Assembly (NCBI GenBank): GCA_902465155.1
Contig: CABQLY010000007.1
Coordinates: 19,291 to 83,290, forward strand
DNA: 64,000 nt
Direction of reading: 5' to 3'
Source: an uncultured Oscillospiraceae bacterium
GTDB lineage: Bacteria; Bacillota; Clostridia; Oscillospirales; Acutalibacteraceae
The translations under genes were made by a program, and so were the position numbers. Each line of letters begins with the position of its first letter. Positions within the stretch are counted from its first letter, which is position 1. Positions 24,268 to 32,927 of the stretch are shown in pieces. Below the pieces are notes generated by a model. The model was not told where the DNA came from, ran no database searches, and worked only from the letters and a program-made list of their open reading frames with translations.

Positions 24268-25358
24268 TAGTAAGCGCCCTCCTTAACCTTTACAATTACC
24301 GGCTCGCCGCCGGCCGGCGCCCAAACATTTTCGGCCTGCGGCTCCATTACGCGAATGGCGGCCTCCTCGCTGGCAATATAAACCATATCATTTTTTTCGG
24401 CCACTACCATAGAGCGCAGCTTTAGGCGGTCGTTTAACGCCATTAAGCCGCCCTCAAACCCTAATACAATAGAAAACGGGCCGGTAATTAACAAGCTGGG
24501 GTAAATTTTGCGTAAAAAGGCCAGCTGCTCGGCCTCGACTTTTGGTTTGCCGTTAATGGTGCTCCAAAACGGGGCGGCAATTACCTGTGCCGTTTCCTGC
24601 AAGGTCAGGCCCTGCCGCCGCAGTAAATAATCGGCAATGTAGGTAATAACCTCGGTATCGGTTTGCAGGGTACATTTGTAGCCAAACATTTCAATGTAGC
24701 GGCGGTTTGCGTCGTAGGAGGAAATTTCACCGTTATGTACAATAGAATAATCCAGCAGCGTAAAGGGGTGCGCCCCGCCCCACCAGCCGGGGGTATTGGT
24801 GGGGTAACGGCCGTGCGCCGTCCAGGAGTAGCCCTCGTATTCCTCTAACCGGTAAAAACGGCCAACATCCTCGGGAAAACCAACGGCCTTAAAGGTGCCC
24901 ATGTTTTTACCGCTGGAGAAAACATAAGCCCCCTCAGACTTGGCGTTAATAGTCATTACCGTGCGGGCAACATATTCTTTTTCATCTAACTGCAGGCGGG
25001 AAAGCACCGAGGAAAGCGGCGCCACAAAATACCGCCAAATCAGCGGAATATCGGTAATTTCGGGAATTTTGCGAATGGGCACATTCTCAGCCTTAACAAT
25101 TTCAAACCGGTCCTTCAGCAGGCGCTCGCACCGCACGCGAGCCTCGTTGTCATTATAAAAAATGTGAAACGCGTAAAACTCTTTGTATTCCGGGTAAATA
25201 CCGTACCCGGCAAAGCCGCCGCCCAAACCGTTGGAGCGGTCGTGCATAGGTACCATGCTTTTCATAATGGTTTCACCCGACATTCGGTTCCCATTTTTAG
25301 AAATAAGCGCCGAAATGGCACAGCCGGACGGAATACGCACTTGACCCTCAAGCTTCAT
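24267..25358 (-). CDS. Glutamate synthase class II glutamine amidotransferase subunit
   Basis: 363 aa. It releases ammonia from glutamine for the FMN subunit. The likely N-terminal nucleophile is Cys13 in RIPSGCAIS, so a 12-residue propeptide would have to be removed, as known for other class II enzymes. HDRSNGLGGGFAGYGIYPE and GRYPTNTPGWWGGAHPF (substrate loop), then NGEISSYDANRRY, are typical. First gene of the seven-gene operon; the leader carries a promoter, two hairpins and a terminator. Confidence 0.9.
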   Translation of the reverse strand: MKLEGQVRIPSGCAISALISKNGNRMSGETIMKSMVPMHDRSNGLGGGFAGYGIYPEYKEFYAFHIFYNDNEARVRCERLLKDRFEIVKAENVPIRKIPEITDIPLIWRYFVAPLSSVLSRLQLDEKEYVARTVMTINAKSEGAYVFSSGKNMGTFKAVGFPEDVGRFYRLEEYEGYSWTAHGRYPTNTPGWWGGAHPFTLLDYSIVHNGEISSYDANRRYIEMFGYKCTLQTDTEVITYIADYLLRRQGLTLQETAQVIAAPFWSTINGKPKVEAEQLAFLRKIYPSLLITGPFSIVLGFEGGLMALNDRLKLRSMVVAEKNDMVYIASEEAAIRVMEPQAENVWAPAGGEPVIVKVKEGAY

Positions 25359-25430
25359 GATTTTCTCTTCCTTTCCTACGGGCGGAAAAATTAGCTAAGC
25401 CACTTAAAATTGCCGCCGCTCACGCCCAAA

Positions 25431-25489
25431 CAAAAAAACAAGGACGCCCACACAGCCGAGTACAATACACGGCTGCATGAACATCCTTG
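25431..25489 (-). terminator. Leader terminator of the glutamate synthase operon
   Basis: On the minus strand CAAGGA (25484-25489) pairs with TCCTTG (25439-25444) and encloses the CAGCCG/CGGCTG stem; TTTTTTTG follows at 25431-25438. It lies about 70 bases before the first start codon and would stop transcription unless disrupted. Confidence 0.75.
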
Positions 25490-25494
25490 CTCAT
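25453..25494 (-). promoter_or_regulatory. Probable ANTAR-binding dual hairpin (antiterminator RNA)
   Basis: Hairpin 1 (25477-25494): arms ATGAGC and GTTCAT with the hexaloop AAGGAT, A at position 1 and G at 4 as required for ANTAR targets. Hairpin 2 (25453-25475): CAGCCG/CGGCTG stem capped by an apical loop containing ATTGTA, again A1 and G4, although closure is imperfect. Hairpin 1 uses the AAGGA needed for the base of the terminator, so the two folds exclude each other. The operon's last gene encodes an ANTAR protein. Confidence 0.7.
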
Positions 25495-25503
25495 TACAGT
25501 AAC

Positions 25504-25532
25504 ATTTTACCACGCTTTTACAGCGTTGTCAA
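25504..25532 (-). promoter_or_regulatory. Promoter of the glutamate synthase operon
   Basis: TTGACA (25527-25532), 17 bp, TAAAAT (25504-25509). Transcription would begin near 25497, right at the first leader hairpin. Confidence 0.82.
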
Positions 25533-25595
25533 TACCTACACAAAATTTTAAGAGGAAAATTTGCCAAAAAATTTTTAAACCAAAATAATCCCGGT

Positions 25596-25898
25596 TTAAA
25601 TACCGTATTTTTTTAAGTCTACGCGGCCGTCCGGGGTAAATTCTACCCCCTCCTGCTGCAGCAGCTCTATTTGCCGGTTTTGCCCGCCAAAGGCAAATGC
25701 CGAAGAAACCCGGCCAAACCGGTCTACTACCCGGTGGCAGGGAATTTGCCCCGGGCGGGGGTTGGCGTGCAGGGCATAGCCCACCACGCGAGACCAGCGG
25801 GGGTTGCCCGCCAGCATTGCCACCTGCCCGTAGGTTGCCACCCGGCCGGGCGGAATTTGGCAAACAACATCATAAATTAATTCAAAGGTATTTTTCAA
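25596..25898 (-). CDS. MGMT-family (Ogt C-terminal domain) single-domain protein
   Basis: 100 aa, only the DNA-binding/active-site domain of O6-alkylguanine transferases. The PCHRV motif with Cys54 is intact, so it is not a Trp/Ala-type alkyltransferase-like protein by sequence, yet it lacks the N-terminal domain of full-length enzymes. Start is TTG at 25898, supported by GGTGA upstream, which overlaps the GH106 stop; there is no alternative ATG. It may repair or flag alkylated guanine. Confidence 0.85.
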   Translation of the reverse strand: MKNTFELIYDVVCQIPPGRVATYGQVAMLAGNPRWSRVVGYALHANPRPGQIPCHRVVDRFGRVSSAFAFGGQNRQIELLQQEGVEFTPDGRVDLKKYGI

Positions 25899-25904
25899 GA
25901 ATAA

Positions 25905-28900
25905 TCACCGTTTTTTTAAAATACGCGGGGCCGAAAGCAGGCCGGTTGCCTTTAAGCGGTATTCCGGGCAATACTCGGCGCCTTGGGTGCGCCAAGCGGG
26001 CGGGCCAAACCAGGTGTGGTCGCCGTTATTTAAATGCAGCTGGCCAAAGGTGTTTGCGCGGGAGTTGTAAACATGAACCTCTACCGTATTTTGGCCGGGG
26101 GTTAAATAGCCCAAATTAGCCACATAGGGCGCAAGTGAAACATTTTGCCCCACCCCGCCGGCCGTAACCGTTACGCAGCCGGCGCCGTAGGTGCCCAGCG
26201 CCAACGCTGTGCTTTGGTTGGTTTTAAGCGGCAGGCGGTAGGTAATTTCGCCGCCGTAAAACGGCAGGCCTTGCTGTGCTAAATCGGCAAAATAAAGCTT
26301 TTCGGCCGGCTTTTGCAGGCAAACTGCCGTGCCGGTTACCCTTACGCCAAAATTGCCTAAAACAAAAATGTTTTCGGTGTTGGTCATAACGCCAAACGGC
26401 TTTTTCAGCTCAATGGTATTTTGCCCTTTTTGCACCGTTCCAAGCATAATTTCGGCAATGGAAAAATCTACATAATAGCCCTGCTTTTTAGCCGGCAGCT
26501 TTTGGCCGTTAAACCAAACCTCGGTGCAATCAAGGTCTTCTAACGCCAATTTAGCATTTTGAACCTCTATTTCAGAATAAAAGCTGTACGCTAAGGTAAT
26601 GCTGTTTTGCTCTTTTACCTTTTTAGTGGCCCAGGGTTGCGCCCCTAAGGATGCCGCAACCGGCAGGTTTAGCTGCTGCTTGGCAATAACGCCAATGCGA
26701 ATACTTTCCTCTGCCTTTTGCCAATCGCCGTTATCTAACCGCCACCGGGCCATATCCAGCACGCAAACATTCGGCTCGGCTAAAGCGTACTCCACCGGCC
26801 CGGCTACATAGCCCTGCTCCTCGTATTCGGCGGTATTTTCGGCTACCGATTTTGCCTTGCCGGGGCAAAGCTGAACCAACAAAGAGGAATGTACATTATT
26901 TTGCCAGTTAAAGTAGGTAAAGCCGTTTTCGTAATACACCGGAATTTCGGCGGTTTGGCCGGTTAGGGTATTAAACTCGGTTGCGGTAAAGGTGCCCTTT
27001 ACGCCAATGGTATCTACCCTATTCGGTTTAATAGAAAGCCGGTTGCTTTGCGTGCAGTGGCAAACAAACAGGTTGTAATTTTCGCCGTCTTGGCGCAGGC
27101 CGTAAAATAAATCATCTGTACGGCTGCCGTTCGCGCGAAGCATTTTTACGGTGCGGTAGGGTTCTAAAGCCTCTACCACCGCGTTTTGGGTAAAATCAAT
27201 GCGGTTATTTTCGGCCAGCTTTTGCGCGGCGTTGCTTAAAACAGCGTCAATGTACTCCGGCACATGCCCGGCAAACAAAACCTTACCGCCCTTTTCGGCA
27301 AACTGCTGCAGGTACTTTAGGGTTGTACCGCGCAGGGTGCGGCAGCCCGGCACCACCACAACATCGTAGCACATTTTGCCAACCGTAAAGCCCGTTTGGC
27401 TGCTTTTAAATTGCTCCGGCAGGGTCGATTCGCAAATATAATCGTAATCCAGCCCGGCGTGCAGCATCCAGTTTGAAATATCTTTAAAATTGCGGTCCAG
27501 CTCCTGCCGAATACTGCCGGATTGGTCGTTCGGGCCGTAGCACAGCCAGTAAGATTCAATGGGGTGGATCATACCAATTTTAATGGCGGCGCTGCCCCGC
27601 GTCATTAAAGTGTTAACCCGGGCAAAGTGGTTTTCAATGTAGCTGTACTCTTTATACCAGGCCGATTGGTGACCAATAGAGGCCGGGTAATCTCTTTTTG
27701 CCTCCCCGTTCATAGAAACCCAGTACAAATGCGGCACCCGCACGCTAACGCCTAAAGCGGCCTGCCAATCCCCTTGCAGCTTGTGCCCGCGAAAATCAAA
27801 ATCCCAGTTTGTTACGCCGTAAAGCTCGCTCATTACCCCTTCGCGGCCATACTGGTGCGCCGCGCTGGCAGCCTGCTTAACGGTGGTAAATTCGCCGTAG
27901 GTGTTGCAAAGAATATCTACCCCCGGAATGGTAAAATTGCGGTAGGCGCGCATGGCCTCGCCAATTGCCCCGGTTTGGGAGGAAAGGCTTTGCTCCTCCA
28001 TCATGTGCCCTGTCATTGCAATACCGTTTTTTTGGCACCAGTGGCCAATATTATCGCAATAGGCCTGCACAAACCGCTCGGTAACATGGTCGTGGTAGCG
28101 GTAACGGGTAACCGAGGCAACGCCCTTTTTGTTCCAAATAACCTCCGGCAGCTTTTCTAAAAGGCTTTCGCCGTAAGCGGCGCGGTAGGTTTCCTCCAAA
28201 TCGGTGGTAAAGGGCAAAATAATGTCTTTATTGAAATCCTTCGCGTGGTCTAACAACACCTTGCGGGTAACCTGCGGTTCATCGGTAAAAATAGCGGGAA
28301 CGGTTTTGCCAAACTCCTCGCCAACTGTTTCCTTATACCGCTCGTGCGTTATTTTAATAAAATCGTCAATAGCCGGTTTCGAAAGGGTATCTACATAGGT
28401 TTGGTAGTTAAACCAAGGCCCCTCCGAAGCCGTTTCTAAGTAGGCGTACCAAACCGTGCCCTCGGCCGTTTCGCCGTTTTTCAGCTGCCGGTAGCTTTTT
28501 AAATAGCCTTCGTCGTCCAGCTCAACCGCGTACCTGCAAAGCAGCTTGCCGTTGTTGGCGCGCTTTGCTAAGGCCGAGGCGTCAATTTGCTCCTCGGCTT
28601 CGGCGGCTTCCCCGTACGGCGTGGTGGTAAGCATTAAAAACTTTTGCCGGTTTTCTAACTTTTTGGTAACATACCCGCCCGCAAAGCCCGAGGGCCACTT
28701 GTCCTCATCGTACAGCCAGGCCAGCATATTTTTTTCTTTTGCCCGCTCGGTACAGGCTTTAATAAAGGCCATGTATTCATCCGACAGGTAGGTAGTAGAC
28801 ATACCCACGCGGGTGTGCATATGAAATCCGCCCATGCCCATTTGCTCCATGGCGTCAATTTCCGAAAACAGTTCATCCTTTTTTAAATCGCAGTTCCAAG

Positions 28901-28988
28901 CCCAAAAAGGGGTGCAGCGGTACTCGGCTGTTGGGTTTAAAAACAGGTTTAAATCAATTTGTTTGGCTTTATTTTTAGGGTAAAGCAT
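25905..28988 (-). CDS. Glycoside hydrolase, GH106 (alpha-L-rhamnosidase)-like
   Basis: 1027 aa. The N-terminal pattern PFWAWNCDL, MGGFHMHTRVGMSTTYLS, WLYDEDKWPSGFAGG and later FTDEPQ and MTGHMMEEQ is characteristic of GH106-type proteins, with a (beta/alpha)8 core followed by beta-sandwich domains. The usual activity is release of rhamnose from plant glycans. No signal peptide, so it should act on imported oligosaccharides. It has a consensus promoter and is followed after 6 bases by the MGMT-like gene, an odd operon partner. Confidence 0.8.
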   Translation of the reverse strand: MLYPKNKAKQIDLNLFLNPTAEYRCTPFWAWNCDLKKDELFSEIDAMEQMGMGGFHMHTRVGMSTTYLSDEYMAFIKACTERAKEKNMLAWLYDEDKWPSGFAGGYVTKKLENRQKFLMLTTTPYGEAAEAEEQIDASALAKRANNGKLLCRYAVELDDEGYLKSYRQLKNGETAEGTVWYAYLETASEGPWFNYQTYVDTLSKPAIDDFIKITHERYKETVGEEFGKTVPAIFTDEPQVTRKVLLDHAKDFNKDIILPFTTDLEETYRAAYGESLLEKLPEVIWNKKGVASVTRYRYHDHVTERFVQAYCDNIGHWCQKNGIAMTGHMMEEQSLSSQTGAIGEAMRAYRNFTIPGVDILCNTYGEFTTVKQAASAAHQYGREGVMSELYGVTNWDFDFRGHKLQGDWQAALGVSVRVPHLYWVSMNGEAKRDYPASIGHQSAWYKEYSYIENHFARVNTLMTRGSAAIKIGMIHPIESYWLCYGPNDQSGSIRQELDRNFKDISNWMLHAGLDYDYICESTLPEQFKSSQTGFTVGKMCYDVVVVPGCRTLRGTTLKYLQQFAEKGGKVLFAGHVPEYIDAVLSNAAQKLAENNRIDFTQNAVVEALEPYRTVKMLRANGSRTDDLFYGLRQDGENYNLFVCHCTQSNRLSIKPNRVDTIGVKGTFTATEFNTLTGQTAEIPVYYENGFTYFNWQNNVHSSLLVQLCPGKAKSVAENTAEYEEQGYVAGPVEYALAEPNVCVLDMARWRLDNGDWQKAEESIRIGVIAKQQLNLPVAASLGAQPWATKKVKEQNSITLAYSFYSEIEVQNAKLALEDLDCTEVWFNGQKLPAKKQGYYVDFSIAEIMLGTVQKGQNTIELKKPFGVMTNTENIFVLGNFGVRVTGTAVCLQKPAEKLYFADLAQQGLPFYGGEITYRLPLKTNQSTALALGTYGAGCVTVTAGGVGQNVSLAPYVANLGYLTPGQNTVEVHVYNSRANTFGQLHLNNGDHTWFGPPAWRTQGAEYCPEYRLKATGLLSAPRILKKR

Positions 28989-29022
28989 TTACAACGCCCT
29001 TTCTAAAATAGTTTACCCTTGT

Positions 29023-29051
29023 ATTATAGTGGCAGCGGCCGCCAATTGCAA
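29023..29051 (-). promoter_or_regulatory. Promoter of the GH106-like gene
   Basis: TTGCAA (29046-29051), 17 bp, consensus TATAAT (29023-29028) on the minus strand. Confidence 0.8.
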
Positions 29052-29103
29052 CCGCAGGCCCTAAAAAGCGTAAAAACCGAGCTTTTTTTCATAAAAAATG
29101 GGA

Positions 29104-29246
29104 ACGAATTTATTCAGGTAAAGAGTACGAATTTATTCAGGCAAAGGGGGGCCAAACTATTCGGGTAAAAGGGTACGAATTCATTTAGGTAACAGGGTGC
29201 AAATTGATTCGGGTAAAAGGGGCTAATCTATTAAGGTGTACAGGGT
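29104..29246. repeat. Six degenerate ~24-bp tandem repeats
   Basis: Units starting near 29104, 29127, 29152, 29175, 29199 and 29223 share the pattern ACGAATT-N-ATTC-N-GGTAAAAGGGT. The last unit covers the stop end of the RqcP gene, so the array appears to have grown from or into the gene's 3' end. Not CRISPR: the units are contiguous, with no spacers. Confidence 0.75.
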
Positions 29247-29465
29247 GCCAACATCCTCTTTCCGAACGGCCTCTTTTACCTCTAAAACCCGCAGCTTTAA
29301 AGTGCGCCCGCCAAATTCCAGCTGCAAAAAATCCTGCGGCTTTACCTCGTAAGAGGCACGGGCGGCCTTGCCGTTTACCAATACCCGCCCGGCGTCGCAC
29401 GCCTCGTTGGCCACGGTGCGCCGTTTAATAATTCTGGCTACTTTTAAATATTTATCTAATCGCAT
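29223..29465 (-). CDS. rqcP: S4-domain RNA-binding protein RqcP (YabO-like)
   Basis: 80 aa, essentially one S4 domain: MRLDKYLKVARIIKRRTVAN, CDAGRVLVNGKAARASYEVK. In Firmicutes RqcP binds stalled 50S subunits and helps RqcH add C-terminal alanine tails. It follows hup, as in many Bacillota, but the sporulation genes yabP and yabQ that usually come next are missing here. The last codons are part of a repeat array, which may have altered the C-terminus. Confidence 0.88.
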   Translation of the reverse strand: MRLDKYLKVARIIKRRTVANEACDAGRVLVNGKAARASYEVKPQDFLQLEFGGRTLKLRVLEVKEAVRKEDVGTLYTLID

Positions 29466-29502
29466 AAAATCCTCCGTTAAAGCTGTACTTTAATAAACCG
29501 AT

Positions 29503-29531
29503 TAAAAAAGCCCTGCCGAAAAAGGCAGGGC
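29503..29531 (-). terminator. Terminator of the HU gene
   Basis: GCCCTGCC/GGCAGGGC stem (29524-29531 with 29510-29517) followed on the minus strand by TTTTTT. It lies between hup and rqcP, so rqcP is either read through or has its own weak promoter. Confidence 0.82.
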
Positions 29532-29549
29532 GCAAATATAAGCTTTAAA

Positions 29550-29822
29550 TTATTGAATTTCTTCCTTAAAGCCACGGCCGGCCTTAAATACCGGAGCCTT
29601 GCAAGCAGCAATTTTAATCTGCTCTTTGGTTTGGGGGTTAATGCCGGTTCTTGCGGCTCTTTCCTTAACCTCAAAGGTGCCAAAGCCAACTAACTGGATC
29701 TTGCCGCCGGCTTTCAGCTCTTCGGTAACGGTCTCAATAAAAGCGGTTAATGCCTTGTCGGCGTCTTTCTTTGCAATGTCTGCCTTTTCTGCAATTGCTG
29801 CAACTAATTCTGTTTTTTTCAT
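29550..29822 (-). CDS. hup: HU-type DNA-binding protein
   Basis: 90 aa, the family's usual length. MKKTELVAAIAEKADIAKKD at the N-terminus, GKIQLVGFGTFEVKERAAR and the DNA-binding arm around TGINPQTKEQIKI are all present, with Pro in the arm tip. It compacts and bends chromosomal DNA as a dimer. Strong promoter, palindromic leader and separate terminator. Confidence 0.94.
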   Translation of the reverse strand: MKKTELVAAIAEKADIAKKDADKALTAFIETVTEELKAGGKIQLVGFGTFEVKERAARTGINPQTKEQIKIAACKAPVFKAGRGFKEEIQ

Positions 29823-29854
29823 CTTATTTTCCTCCGTAGAAAATGATTTATTTC

Positions 29855-29871
29855 AACAGGTAAAACCTGTT
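29855..29871 (-). promoter_or_regulatory. Palindrome in the hup leader
   Basis: AACAGGT-AAA-ACCTGTT, a 7-bp perfect inverted repeat about 25 bases after the expected transcription start. It may be an operator or an RNA hairpin; the regulator is unknown. Confidence 0.45.
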
Positions 29872-29897
29872 TGAAAACGAAATACTGCGACCCTGTT

Positions 29898-29926
29898 ATT
29901 ATACCGCATTTTAAGCAAAAAGGCAA
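29898..29926 (-). promoter_or_regulatory. Promoter of hup
   Basis: TTGCCT (29921-29926), 17 bp, TATAAT (29898-29903) on the minus strand. Confidence 0.8.
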
Positions 29927-30053
29927 GCAGAAGTTTTAAAAACCAAGGTCGAGCAACGGTATACTAATAATTTACCATAAAATTACCCTAAAATCAAGTG
30001 TAAATTTGAAAAAAATCGGGAAATTCGGCAATTATCGGTGTTTTAAACCCGCT

Positions 30054-31778
30054 TTATGCTACTATTTTAAGCTTTTTTAAAATGGCAATAACCTTTTCGC
30101 CCTTTGCTAAGGTACGAATATCCTGCTCGGTTAAGCATTTAAAGGCGGCAACAGCAACCAAATAAACCACAACGGCCGCCAAAATGCCAAGGCCGGTTAC
30201 CGCGGCGTTGGCCAGCGACGAAGCCGAGCCCAACAGCTTTTGCCCCAAAAAGGCCACCGCAAAAGCCGCCACACCGCAAAGTGCCGCCGCAATAAAGGGG
30301 CGCAGCACCGCGGCTTTCATATTCGGGCGGGTGCCGGAATAGCGAATGAGGCAAAACAGGTTGGCGCCCGCAATGTAAATGTAGCAAAGCAGCGTGCCAA
30401 TTGCCGCGCCCATAACATGAACCGAGGGGATAGCCACCAGGGTAAGGTTGCTTACAATTTTAATAATGGCCCCTACCCCAATGTTGCGCACCGGCACGCC
30501 CTGCCGGCCAATTGCTTGCAGCATATTGGTAAGCGGAGTAGAAAGCCCCGCGCAGCAGGCGGCCAAACCTAAAATGCGCAGCAGATTGGCGGTTATAACC
30601 GGCTCGGACGACTTAAACAAAAGCTGAATAATTTGCGGCGCCAAGGCCACCATGCCAACCCCCATTGGAAAAGCAATTAAAGAAATAATTTTAATAATAG
30701 ATTCTATATTTTTACGAATACCAACAGAGTTTTTTGCCCCCCAAACCATGGTAAGCACCGGAATGGCGCTAACACCCAGCACCGAGGTAATGGTTGGCAC
30801 AAAGTTAAACATGGTGTACGCGCTGCCCTTGTAGCAGCCGTACAGGCGGTTGGCTACCCAAATTTCAAACCCCGATTTTTGGGCGGCACCCGAGGCTTGG
30901 TAGGCCTGGTACATTTCGGTAAAAGAGTTTGGGTGCGCGGCCACCGTGCTTTTAAGCTGCCCCTGCACCATAACAACATCTATTAACCCGGAAACCTGCG
31001 TTACCAGCGAGCCCAGCGCTACCGGCACGGCAATAGCAACCAGCATTTTAAAAATTTTGCGCTGCGACATAGGCGCCGGCGATTCCCGCAGCATTTGGTT
31101 GGTAATGCCGTCGCCCTTTTTGGTGTAGCACCAAATAAGGTAAGCCGAGCCAAAAACCGTACCCAGCGTAATGCCCAGCATTGCCCCGGCAACCGCGTAA
31201 GATAAAGTATCCAGCGTTACGGTAGTGGCCGATTTAACAATTATAAACGCAAAGCTGTACCCCAAAACCAGCTTGCAAACCGCCTCAATAACCGAGGAAA
31301 CCGCCGTGGGGTACATATTGCGAACCCCTTCGTAATAGCCGCGGTAAATAGACATAACGCAGCAAAAGAAAATAGAGGGCGCAATTACAAACATACCGGG
31401 CCTTGCCCGCACATTGCCGGTAACGGCGGTAACAATAAACGAGGCGCCGTACATTAACAGCAGGCCAATGGTGCCGGCAATTAAAAACACCTTGGCAACC
31501 ACCCGCAAAGTGCGCCGGGCGTCGCGGTAGCGCTCTTTGCCTACCTGGTCGGCCACCATTCGGGAAACGGCCACCGGAAATCCCGCCATGGCCAACGAGT
31601 AAATGGGCAAATAAATATCATAAGCGGTGGAATAAAAGCCCATGCCGTCATCGCCTATTAGGCGCTGCAAAGGAATTTTAAAAATAGCCCCCAGCACCTT
31701 TACCAGCATGGTGGCAATGCCTAAAATAACCGTTGCCTGCAAAAAGCTTTGTTCCTTTTCGGTGTGCTTTGTAGCCAT
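30054..31778 (-). CDS. SpoVB/MurJ-like lipid flippase (MOP superfamily)
   Basis: 574 aa with 12-14 predicted membrane helices. The N-terminus (SFLQATVILGIATMLVKVLG, GFYSTAYDIYLPIYSLAMAG) and PVAVSRMVAD are typical of the SpoVB branch of MOP flippases, which move lipid-linked sugars across the membrane during wall or spore cortex formation. ATG at 31778 overlaps the nucleosidase gene stop by one base (TAATG). The gene order before hup and rqcP recalls the yabM-yabO region of Bacillus. Confidence 0.85.
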   Translation of the reverse strand: MATKHTEKEQSFLQATVILGIATMLVKVLGAIFKIPLQRLIGDDGMGFYSTAYDIYLPIYSLAMAGFPVAVSRMVADQVGKERYRDARRTLRVVAKVFLIAGTIGLLLMYGASFIVTAVTGNVRARPGMFVIAPSIFFCCVMSIYRGYYEGVRNMYPTAVSSVIEAVCKLVLGYSFAFIIVKSATTVTLDTLSYAVAGAMLGITLGTVFGSAYLIWCYTKKGDGITNQMLRESPAPMSQRKIFKMLVAIAVPVALGSLVTQVSGLIDVVMVQGQLKSTVAAHPNSFTEMYQAYQASGAAQKSGFEIWVANRLYGCYKGSAYTMFNFVPTITSVLGVSAIPVLTMVWGAKNSVGIRKNIESIIKIISLIAFPMGVGMVALAPQIIQLLFKSSEPVITANLLRILGLAACCAGLSTPLTNMLQAIGRQGVPVRNIGVGAIIKIVSNLTLVAIPSVHVMGAAIGTLLCYIYIAGANLFCLIRYSGTRPNMKAAVLRPFIAAALCGVAAFAVAFLGQKLLGSASSLANAAVTGLGILAAVVVYLVAVAAFKCLTEQDIRTLAKGEKVIAILKKLKIVA

Positions 31779-32503
31779 TATTCGTCCTCCCAAAGCTTTG
31801 GCACGCTAAAAAGCTGCCCTAAAAGCTTTAAAAATAGTTCAAACAGGGTAACCTGCTCCGGCTCGGCGTGGGCCGAATAATCGGCGACAGCGTCGTCGCC
31901 CGCATCATCCGAAACCTGGCGCAGGGTTGCAAAGGGCACCCCGTACAGGTTGGCCGCGGCGGCAATGGCCCCGGTTTCCATATCGCAGCAAATTACCTTT
32001 AGTTCCTCCCGCAGCCAGTCGCGCAGCTTGTTGTTGCTTACAAAGCAATCGCCGCACGCCATTGGGCCGGTATAAAGGCCCGGCTCTGCCGCCAAAAAAC
32101 AGCGGTTTAAAACTTCACTGGCTGTGCTAAACAACGGCTGCCCGGGCTTTTGCCCACGGGGACGACCCAAACAGGTAAGGTCAAAATCGTGCTCAATAAA
32201 CGCGGTACCAAGCGCAAAGCTGTTATGCGGCAGCTTGCCAACCCCGCCGGAAAGGCCGTAATTTAACAGCACATGGCACCCTTTTTCCAACAAATGGGCA
32301 GCGGCGGTGGCGGCGTTTACCTTGCCAACGCCGCTATGCACACTGTAAACCGTAAGAGTTTTTTTGCCCTGCTGTAAGGTAAAGCGGTGCCCCGCCCGGC
32401 CGCAAAACGGGGCCGGCTGCAGGGTGGGGTTGTTTAAACCGGCTATGGGGGCGTATTCGGTATCATCCGCTACCACTAAGCCAACGGTTAAATTATTTTT
32501 CAT
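31778..32503 (-). CDS. MTA/SAH nucleosidase-like purine nucleosidase
   Basis: 241 aa, phosphorylase/nucleosidase fold. VHSGVGKVNAATAAAHLL and YGLSGGVG in the first half, CDMETGAIAAAANLYGVPF with the substrate-binding Met-Glu pair, and RQVSDDAGD with the catalytic Asp are in the order found in MtnN and futalosine hydrolases. It probably cleaves methylthioadenosine or S-adenosylhomocysteine. Start at the ATG at 32503 behind GGAG; its promoter lies about 230 bases upstream. Confidence 0.82.
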   Translation of the reverse strand: MKNNLTVGLVVADDTEYAPIAGLNNPTLQPAPFCGRAGHRFTLQQGKKTLTVYSVHSGVGKVNAATAAAHLLEKGCHVLLNYGLSGGVGKLPHNSFALGTAFIEHDFDLTCLGRPRGQKPGQPLFSTASEVLNRCFLAAEPGLYTGPMACGDCFVSNNKLRDWLREELKVICCDMETGAIAAAANLYGVPFATLRQVSDDAGDDAVADYSAHAEPEQVTLFELFLKLLGQLFSVPKLWEDE

Positions 32504-32731
32504 AATTTTTGCTCCAAACACAAAACAAAGTGCAGCCCGCTAAAAGGCAAGCGGTTGTAAGCCCGCCGCCGGGGTGAATTTTAAAAATTACACCCAGACG
32601 CCGTGCAATTTTGTTGTTCCTGCAATTTTGTTATTCCATTATTATGCGGTTTTACTTGTTTCGCTTTTATTTAGTGTTTTCGTAGTTTTGCTTTTTAGGC
32701 CAGCGCCTGCGGCCCAAAGCTTTTGCCAAAG
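32504..32731 (-). other. Long leader of the nucleosidase-flippase operon
   Basis: About 230 transcribed bases before the nucleosidase start. One hairpin is visible (GGGTG...CACCC with AATTTT/AAAATT, about 32569-32594); there is no T tail after it. I recognise no riboswitch class. Confidence 0.4.
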
Positions 32732-32739
32732 TATTCCCT

Positions 32740-32768
32740 ATTTTAACACAACTTATTTAAAATTTCAA
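32740..32768 (-). promoter_or_regulatory. Promoter of the nucleosidase-flippase operon
   Basis: TTGAAA (32763-32768), 17 bp, TAAAAT (32740-32745) on the minus strand. Confidence 0.65.
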
Positions 32769-32831
32769 GCTTTGGCGGCCGGTTAACCGGCCCTTTGCAG
32801 CGCTTTAGGCAAAATAAACCGGCATTTTAAA

Positions 32832-32864
32832 GCAGCCCGCCCCCAAAAACAAGGGGCGCGCTGC
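32832..32864 (-). terminator. Probable terminator of the beta-mannosidase gene
   Basis: GCAGC...GCTGC and CGCCCC/GGGGCG pairing around a T-rich loop, then TTTAAAAT on the minus strand. It lies 64 bases past the stop codon. The tail is short, so termination may be partial. Confidence 0.55.
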
Positions 32865-32927
32865 AATAAATTAAAAAAATATACCCGTAGAAACACAGCC
32901 GTTAATGTAACACGGCAGCCCTAAGGC

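Noticed and set aside
29104..29246. CRISPR array
   Set aside because: Units are contiguous and degenerate, without unique spacers, and no cas genes are nearby.
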